Shown here: piece after piece, positions 6,944 through 10,495 of the stretch | Layout: every line of letters starts with the position of its first letter | Position numbering within the stretch: the first letter of the stretch is position 1 | Assembly: GCA_946886425.1 (NCBI GenBank) | Contig: CAMPIP010000072.1 | Location: 1 to 10,495, forward strand | Direction: 5' to 3' | Length of the DNA stretch: 10,495 nucleotides | DNA from: an uncultured Actinomycetes bacterium | GTDB lineage: Bacteria; Actinomycetota; Thermoleophilia; Solirubrobacterales; 70-9 | Notes under the pieces: generated by a model | The model's database searches: none | What the model was told of the DNA's origin: nothing | The model's input: only the letters and a program-made list of their open reading frames with translations | Program-made: the position numbers and the translations under genes

Positions 6944-6950
6944 CTCCCCT
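6944..6950 (-). promoter_or_regulatory. Ribosome binding site that fixes the thiolase TTG start
   Basis: AGGGGAG on the minus strand lies 6 bases before TTG 6937. No ATG or GTG stands at a suitable distance, the next ones lying five or more codons inside the conserved N-terminal strand. The start is therefore taken as TTG. Confidence 0.65.
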
Positions 6951-6977
6951 CGGTTCCCCCGCGTGCGCGCGGCGGTT

Positions 6978-6991
6978 TGGCTGCGTAGCCA
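6978..6991. promoter_or_regulatory. Perfect 14-bp hairpin/operator-like palindrome before the thiolase
   Basis: TGGCT (6978-6982) and AGCCA (6987-6991) are perfect complements around 4 bases. The site begins 5 bases past the FUSC stop codon and spans the transcription start predicted from the TAGATT hexamer at 6994-6999. It could be a repressor operator for the thiolase operon or a short terminator stem for FUSC; the stem is short for a terminator. Confidence 0.35.
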
Positions 6992-6993
6992 GG

Positions 6994-6999
6994 AATCTA
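6994..6999 (-). promoter_or_regulatory. Putative -10 hexamer for the thiolase operon
   Basis: TAGATT on the minus strand fits TANNNT and overlaps the TAG stop codon of the FUSC gene. Transcription would begin near 6987, leaving a leader of about 50 bases that contains the thiolase Shine-Dalgarno sequence. No clear -35 is seen. Co-transcription with FUSC is the alternative. Confidence 0.3.
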
Positions 7000-8091
7000 G
7001 CGCGATGCCGCTTCGGGCGGGTCCGGAGGCGGCCTCAGAACCCGAAATTTGAGATCCCTCCCCCGCTCCGGATCGGGCCAGACGACGAAGGCCAGGAAGA
7101 TGATCAGGAGGCCGACCGCGGTACCGATCAGGCGCAGTTTGTCCGCCTGCCAGGTCGGCTCGCCGAGGGTGTCGGTGAGCAGCACCGCGTAGACCGTGAT
7201 CGCGGTCGTGAAGAGGGCGTACTGGACGGCCAGCAGGCCCAGCGCCAGCGCCGTGGCGACGGTGAGGACGACGATGGTGGCGACGTCGCCGCGGCCGAGC
7301 GCTTCCGCCAGCAGCGACGCGAGGGCGACGCCGAGCACGGTGCCGACCGCGCGCAGGACCACCCGCAGGTAGGTCTCGTCGCGGTCCGGCCGCATCACGA
7401 AGAGGATCGTCAGCGGGATCCAGAAGCCGTGGTTGTCCATGTCGAAGGCGCGGTAGACGGCGACGCCGACCGCCAGCGAGACGCCGAAACGGATCGCGTG
7501 CCGCATGGTTTCCGAGCCCAGGGTGAGGTTCGAGGCGAAGGCGGCGCGAACTTCGCGGGCGTCCCAGCCGCTCGGCTGGCCGCGCTCGCAGCGGTCGACC
7601 GCGACCCAGACCAGCAGCGACCAGACCACCTGCATGAGCCCGCCGACGGTGCCCCAGATCAGCGCCGGGACCGTCTCGTCGACCTCGAGGAAGAGGCCCT
7701 GGGAGACGAGCAGGGTGAGCGCCCCGACGAGGCCGAAGATCGCCAGCCGCAGCGAGTAGCTGAAGCAGTAGCCGGCGGCGGCGCCGACCAGCGCCATCGT
7801 CACCACCGCCAGCGGCGCCGCCTGGCTGCTGAGGACGCCGAGCGCCGCCATCGCGCCGACCAGCGGCGCCGCTGCCGCCTGCCACGCGGCCCGGGGTCTG
7901 GCCGGGGCGTCCAGCCCGGCGAAGCCGGCGAACATGGCGCCGGTGGCGAGCGCGCCCTTGGTCGGAGCGTCGAAGCCGAACTCGACGATCAGGGCGACGC
8001 CGACCGGGACCGCGATCAGGGCGCCGCGCCGCAGCGACGGCCCCGGTTCGCCGGGCCCGATCCCGAACAGCGGCGAGGCCCGCAGCCGCAT
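6997..8091 (-). CDS. FUSC-family integral membrane protein
   Basis: About 364 residues with many hydrophobic helices in two repeats, the arrangement of FUSC (fusaric-acid-resistance-like, YccC/aromatic acid exporter-like) proteins. The diagnostic second-half segment is [19 protein letters not shown], followed by [15 protein letters not shown], matching the conserved pattern W-P-L-T...RPD...RxxGTxxG of the family. Family members are thought to export aromatic acids or other small molecules, but no substrate can be read here. The start is uncertain: ATG 8091 is the first Met before the conserved RASPLFGIG...LRRGA region and leaves a 73-base gap to the divergent ccdA. GTG 8094 is adjacent, and an ATG at 8211 would make 404 residues but overlap ccdA by 47 bases. 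The thiolase operon follows 59 bases downstream on the same strand. Confidence 0.85.
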   Translation of the reverse strand: MRLRASPLFGIGPGEPGPSLRRGALIAVPVGVALIVEFGFDAPTKGALATGAMFAGFAGLDAPARPRAAWQAAAAPLVGAMAALGVLSSQAAPLAVVTMALVGAAAGYCFSYSLRLAIFGLVGALTLLVSQGLFLEVDETVPALIWGTVGGLMQVVWSLLVWVAVDRCERGQPSGWDAREVRAAFASNLTLGSETMRHAIRFGVSLAVGVAVYRAFDMDNHGFWIPLTILFVMRPDRDETYLRVVLRAVGTVLGVALASLLAEALGRGDVATIVVLTVATALALGLLAVQYALFTTAITVYAVLLTDTLGEPTWQADKLRLIGTAVGLLIIFLAFVVWPDPERGRDLKFRVLRPPPDPPEAASR

Positions 8092-8150
8092 CACCCGCCC
8101 GGAGGCGTCGAAGAGCCGCGAGCCGCGGCCGGGCGCGCCCTCGCTGGGGG

Positions 8151-8156
8151 TAATCT
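8151..8156 (+). promoter_or_regulatory. Putative -10 hexamer for ccdA
   Basis: TAATCT matches TATAAT at four of six positions and ends 8 bases before the TTG at 8165, implying transcription from about 8163. The AGGGG between them is too close to the start codon to be an efficient Shine-Dalgarno sequence. No clear -35 is seen. Confidence 0.4.
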
Positions 8157-8164
8157 CAGGGGTC

Positions 8165-8926
8165 TTGGTCAACGCCGTCCTCAGTTCCGATCCCGCTGCG
8201 GGAGTCGGCATCTTCGCCGCTTTGGCGGCGGGAATCGTCTCCTTCCTGTCGCCCTGCGTGCTGCCGCTCGTGCCCGGCTACCTGTCCGCGGTCACCGGCG
8301 TCTCCGCCAACGAGCTCGAGGACGCCAACTGGCGCCGCGTGCTCGGCCCCAGCCTGCTCTTCGTCGCCAGCTTCTCGGCGATCTTCATCGTCCTCGGCCT
8401 CACCGCCACCGGCCTCGGCTCGATCATGCGCGACAACAAAGAGCTGCTGACGAAGATCTCCGGGGTGCTGATCATCGCCATGGGCGTCCTCTTCGTCGCC
8501 TCGATGTTCGTCACCCGCCTCAACCGCGAGTGGCACGTCGACGCCCTGCTGGCGCGAGCCGGCAAAGGCGGCCCCATCGTCGCCGGCGCCGCCTTCGCGA
8601 TCGCCTGGACCCCCTGCATCGGCCCCACCCTCGGCGCCATCCTCTCCGCCGCCTCGCTCTCCGGATCCGCCGGCCGCGGCGCCTTCCTGCTCGCCGTCTA
8701 CTCGGCCGGGCTGGCGATCCCCTTCCTGCTCACCGCCCTCGCCTTCTCCCGAATGACCACCGCCTTCGCCGTCGTCAAGCGCCACTACCAGGCGATCGTC
8801 GCCGTCGGCGGCCTGATCCTGATCGGGATGGGCGTCCTGATCCTCACCGGCGAGCTCTTCCAGCTCAACATCGAGGCCCAGAACTGGCTCTCGGAACTCG
8901 GATTGGATTTCTGGAACGAGATCTGA
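8165..8926 (+). CDS. ccdA: CcdA-type cytochrome c biogenesis / thiol-electron transport membrane protein
   Basis: The 253-residue protein belongs to the CcdA/DsbD transmembrane family, which carries electrons from cytoplasmic thioredoxin across the membrane to extracytoplasmic thioredoxin-like proteins. These serve cytochrome c maturation and thiol homeostasis. Six hydrophobic helices are visible. The two signature cysteines are Cys31 in SFLSPCVLPLVPGY and Cys151 in IAWTPCIGPTLG, at equivalent places in the two inverted repeats. The start is TTG 8165: it is the only usable start between the antisense FUSC sequence and the first helix. Further in-frame sequence back to 7934 is FUSC antisense and has no membrane or domain features. 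Functionally it links to the VKOR/DsbA operon earlier in the window, as the reducing counterpart of that oxidising pair. No cytochrome c assembly genes (ResB, CcsA) follow, since the gene is closed by a large inverted repeat. Confidence 0.9.
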   Translation: MVNAVLSSDPAAGVGIFAALAAGIVSFLSPCVLPLVPGYLSAVTGVSANELEDANWRRVLGPSLLFVASFSAIFIVLGLTATGLGSIMRDNKELLTKISGVLIIAMGVLFVASMFVTRLNREWHVDALLARAGKGGPIVAGAAFAIAWTPCIGPTLGAILSAASLSGSAGRGAFLLAVYSAGLAIPFLLTALAFSRMTTAFAVVKRHYQAIVAVGGLILIGMGVLILTGELFQLNIEAQNWLSELGLDFWNEI

Positions 8927-9027
8927 GCGGGCGTCTGGCTGGCGCATCTCGGCGTCCTCGGTCGCTCACGTGCGGAGCACGCTTCGCTCCCTGCGTCCTT
9001 GATCTGCTTGGCCAGACGCCCGCTCAG
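8923..9027. terminator. 105-bp nested inverted repeat between convergent genes
   Basis: A perfect 17-bp inverted repeat at 8923-8939 and 9011-9027 (CTGAGCGGGCGTCTGGC and its complement) encloses a 71-base spacer. At the exact centre (8975) the spacer has a 5-bp hairpin CGTGC-GGA-GCACG (8969-8981). The left arm includes the ccdA stop codon and the right arm ends 8 bases from the stop of the convergent small gene. It can act as a bidirectional terminator. The long spacer is unusual for an intrinsic terminator, and a decayed palindromic repeat element is an alternative. Confidence 0.65.
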
Positions 9028-9035
9028 GGCGTTAG

Positions 9036-9314
9036 TTAGTTATTGGCCGGGGCGACGGTCTCGAGCTCTTTGCCGACGGCCTCGGTGATCTCCAGGCCGT
9101 CGTTCTCGAGGTCGCGGGAGCAGACGATGCGGAAGCGGCCGGTGCCGATCTCGCCGTCGGGGACGACCGGGAGGCCGCGGATCGTGTCCCAGCCGAGCCG
9201 TTCGACCTCGAACGGGTTCATCCGCACCTCGGCCGCCGGAAACGGGCAGTTCGTGTTGTGCTGGTCGATCGCCTTCGAGATCGCCTCGAGGTTCTTCGCC
9301 TCCGGGGTAGCCAT
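9036..9314 (-). CDS. Small protein of unknown function, possibly SOS-controlled
   Basis: A 92-residue soluble protein that I do not recognise. It begins with a predicted helix (residues 3-19, AKNLEAISKAIDQHN), then CPFPAAEVRMNPFEVERLGW, a TIRGLPVVPDG turn, a beta-rich GRFRIVCSRD segment and a charged C-terminal helix. Two cysteines (about 23 and 65) are present. There is no signal peptide or membrane segment. The dense mixture of Trp, Pro, Gly and charged residues and the GC-rich codon ends argue for a real gene. I chose ATG 9314; an ATG at 9359 would add 15 residues but would begin inside the LexA-like box and pass through the -10 hexamer. It is divergent from dinB with the SOS-like palindrome between them, and convergent with ccdA. 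No function is proposed. Confidence 0.7.
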   Translation of the reverse strand: MATPEAKNLEAISKAIDQHNTNCPFPAAEVRMNPFEVERLGWDTIRGLPVVPDGEIGTGRFRIVCSRDLENDGLEITEAVGKELETVAPANN

Positions 9315-9321
9315 CGCTGGA

Positions 9322-9327
9322 AGCCTA
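9322..9327 (-). promoter_or_regulatory. Putative -10 hexamer for the small gene
   Basis: TAGGCT on the minus strand fits TANNNT and ends 7 bases before ATG 9314, so the transcript would start at or within a base or two of the start codon. No Shine-Dalgarno sequence is present. No clear -35 is seen. Confidence 0.45.
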
Positions 9328-9352
9328 AGGGGTTCGGCGTCTCGGACTCGGG

Positions 9353-9366
9353 CGAACATCTGTTCG
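9353..9366. promoter_or_regulatory. LexA-binding SOS box
   Basis: CGAACATCTGTTCG has perfect CGAAC/GTTCG arms with a 4-base centre, matching the GAAC-N4-GTTC core of Gram-positive and actinobacterial SOS boxes. It ends 19 bases before the dinB -10 hexamer, at its -35 region, and is centred about 45 bases upstream of the divergent small gene's start. LexA bound there would block dinB and could also repress the small gene. Confidence 0.75.
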
Positions 9367-9385
9367 TGTCCGCCGAAGAGGGCGC

Positions 9386-9391
9386 TAACTT
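9386..9391 (+). promoter_or_regulatory. Putative -10 hexamer for dinB
   Basis: TAACTT ends exactly 6 bases before the GTG at 9398, the spacing expected if transcription starts on the start codon itself. No Shine-Dalgarno sequence is present in the short gap. The -35 region coincides with the right arm of the SOS box. Confidence 0.5.
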
Positions 9392-9397
9392 CCAGTC

Positions 9398-10495
9398 GTG
9401 TCGATCAAGGACTGGCCCCGCACGGTCGCCCATCTGGATATGGACGCGTTCTACGCGTCGGTCGAGCTGCGGCGGCGACCTGAGCTGAAGGGGAAGCCGG
9501 TCGTCGTCTGCGGGTCGGGGCCGCGGGCGGTGGTGACGACGGCCAGCTACGAGGCGCGGAAGCTGGCGGGGATCCACTCGGCGATGCCGGCGGCGACGGC
9601 GCGGCGCAGGCTGCCTGATGCGGTCTATATACAGCCGGACTTTCCCGCGTATCGGGAGGCATCGGCGCGGGTGATGGAGGTGCTGCGCGGGAACGCCGAG
9701 GTGGTCGAGGTGGTTGGGCTCGACGAGGCTTATCTGGACCTGACCGGGATCTTCTCGCCGAAGGCGACGATGCGGCGGATCGCGGCGGAGATCCGACAGG
9801 AGACCGGGCTGACCTGTTCGGTGGGGATCTCGGAGAGCCGGATGCTGGCGAAGATCACCAGCGAGCTCGGCAAGCCGGCCGGGCTGGTGGTGCTCTCGCG
9901 GGATCAGGCGCTGGAGCGGTTCGGGGACGGCTCTCCGGGCCTCGTGCCGGGGATCGGGCCGAAGACGCTGGCGAAGCTGGAACGGATGGGGATCCGGACG
10001 CTGCGCGACCTCGGGGCCCGGCCGCCCGCGGAGCTGGAGGCGGCCTTCGGGCCCCGCAGCGGCAGCTGGCTGCACACCCGCGGCCGCCTCCTCGACGAGA
10101 CGCCGGTCACGGTCGAGCGCGAGACCAAGTCGCAGTCGGCCGAGACCACCTTCGACGTCGACGTGCGCGAGCGGGTGGTCCTGGAGCGGCACCTCGCCGA
10201 GCTCTCCGCGGAGCTCTGCCGGCGCCTGCGCAAGCGCGATCTGGAGGGGCGCACGATCGGGATCAAGGTCCGGCTCGACGACTGGACCAACGTCACCCGC
10301 TCGCACACGGTCGAGGCCGCGACCAACGATCCCGACGTGGTCGGGCCGGTCGCCCTCGAGCTGCTGCGGGCCTACGACCCGCGGCGGCCGGTGCGGCTGC
10401 TCGGCGTCCGCGTCGCCTCCTTCGAGCACGAGGCCGACGCCGAGCCCACCGAGGCCGAGCCGCAGCTGCGGCTCGGCCTCGGCTCGGTCGCCTAG
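9398..10495 (+). CDS. dinB: DNA polymerase IV (Y-family, DinB)
   Basis: The 365-residue protein is a Y-family translesion polymerase, complete up to its TAG at the window edge. Palm/finger landmarks are HLDMDAFYASVE (metal-binding Asp14; Tyr19 as the steric gate that excludes ribonucleotides), AVVTTASYEARKLAGI with the fingers Tyr/Arg, and LDEAYLDL with catalytic Asp109 and Glu110. The thumb carries a helix-hairpin-helix (PGIGPKTLAKL, near residue 185). The little-finger domain follows at about 240-345. The C-terminus ends with Q-L-R-L-G-L (356-361), resembling the QLxLF beta-clamp motif. The length is normal for DinB. Expected role: bypass of damaged template bases with low fidelity. GTG 9398 is chosen from the homology of the N-terminus and the -10 placement. 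The upstream LexA-like box indicates SOS induction. Codons end more in G up to about 10020 and more in C after that. Confidence 0.96.
   Translation: MSIKDWPRTVAHLDMDAFYASVELRRRPELKGKPVVVCGSGPRAVVTTASYEARKLAGIHSAMPAATARRRLPDAVYIQPDFPAYREASARVMEVLRGNAEVVEVVGLDEAYLDLTGIFSPKATMRRIAAEIRQETGLTCSVGISESRMLAKITSELGKPAGLVVLSRDQALERFGDGSPGLVPGIGPKTLAKLERMGIRTLRDLGARPPAELEAAFGPRSGSWLHTRGRLLDETPVTVERETKSQSAETTFDVDVRERVVLERHLAELSAELCRRLRKRDLEGRTIGIKVRLDDWTNVTRSHTVEAATNDPDVVGPVALELLRAYDPRRPVRLLGVRVASFEHEADAEPTEAEPQLRLGLGSVA

Noticed and set aside
6938..7885. An N-terminal extension of the thiolase to about 713 residues
   Set aside because: The extra part overlaps FUSC in another frame of the same strand and is low-complexity Arg/Gly/Ala. 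The thiolase fold begins right after TTG 6937, which has its own ribosome binding site.
8923..9027. Insertion sequence or transposon ends
   Set aside because: The 71-base interior has no coding capacity, and no flanking target duplication or transposase is seen.
6940..9039. A long plus-strand open frame of about 700 codons
   Set aside because: It lies antisense to FUSC and out of frame with ccdA. The product is a low-complexity Arg/Asp/Gln/Gly-rich chain with no domains, typical of stop-poor GC-rich sequence.
1..10495. tRNA, rRNA, CRISPR array or prophage
   Set aside because: Intergenic gaps are short. None shows a tRNA-like cloverleaf, regularly spaced repeats or phage-type genes.

Overview
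The window is about 10.5 kb of very GC-rich, gene-dense bacterial chromosome. Codons end overwhelmingly in G or C, GTG and TTG starts are used alongside ATG, a VKOR-type disulfide recycler replaces DsbB, and a GAAC-N4-GTTC SOS box lies before a Y-family polymerase. Together these point to a high-GC actinobacterium. A deep-branching lineage such as Thermoleophilia/Solirubrobacterales is my best guess, but no rRNA or other taxonomic marker is present. I see no mobile element, tRNA, rRNA or CRISPR array.

Layout. (1) 1-147: G/C-homopolymer palindrome and hairpin, then a putative promoter. (2) 148-3459 (+): a probable five-gene operon of membrane-anchored cyclophilin, BCP-type peroxiredoxin, alpha/beta hydrolase, VKOR-like membrane oxidoreductase and membrane-anchored DsbA-like oxidase. 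The middle genes overlap at start/stop codons. The theme is oxidative folding of exported proteins plus thiol redox defence. (3) 3559-4077 (+): a four-helix membrane protein of unknown function, closed by a 12-bp-stem hairpin. (4) 6937-4170 (-): an SCPx-like thiolase, a short-chain dehydrogenase and a METTL7-like methyltransferase in one lipid/acyl-CoA-flavoured operon. (5) 8091-6997 (-): a FUSC-family membrane protein, divergent from (6) 8165-8926 (+), a CcdA-type thiol-electron transporter, which is functionally related to operon 2. (7) A large inverted repeat at 8923-9027 separates ccdA from a convergent 92-residue conserved-looking protein (9314-9036, -). That gene shares a short divergent promoter region with a DinB-type DNA polymerase IV (9398-10495, +), whose stop codon ends the window. 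A consensus-like LexA box lies between these two genes.

Themes. No wholly new enzymatic system is evident. The most notable points are: the SOS box placed to control both dinB and an uncharacterised small gene; a recurring TANNNT hexamer 6-9 bp before start codons of first genes, which suggests leaderless transcripts; an oxidative-folding operon that includes a peroxiredoxin and a hydrolase lacking the usual catalytic histidine; and several strong inverted repeats between genes.
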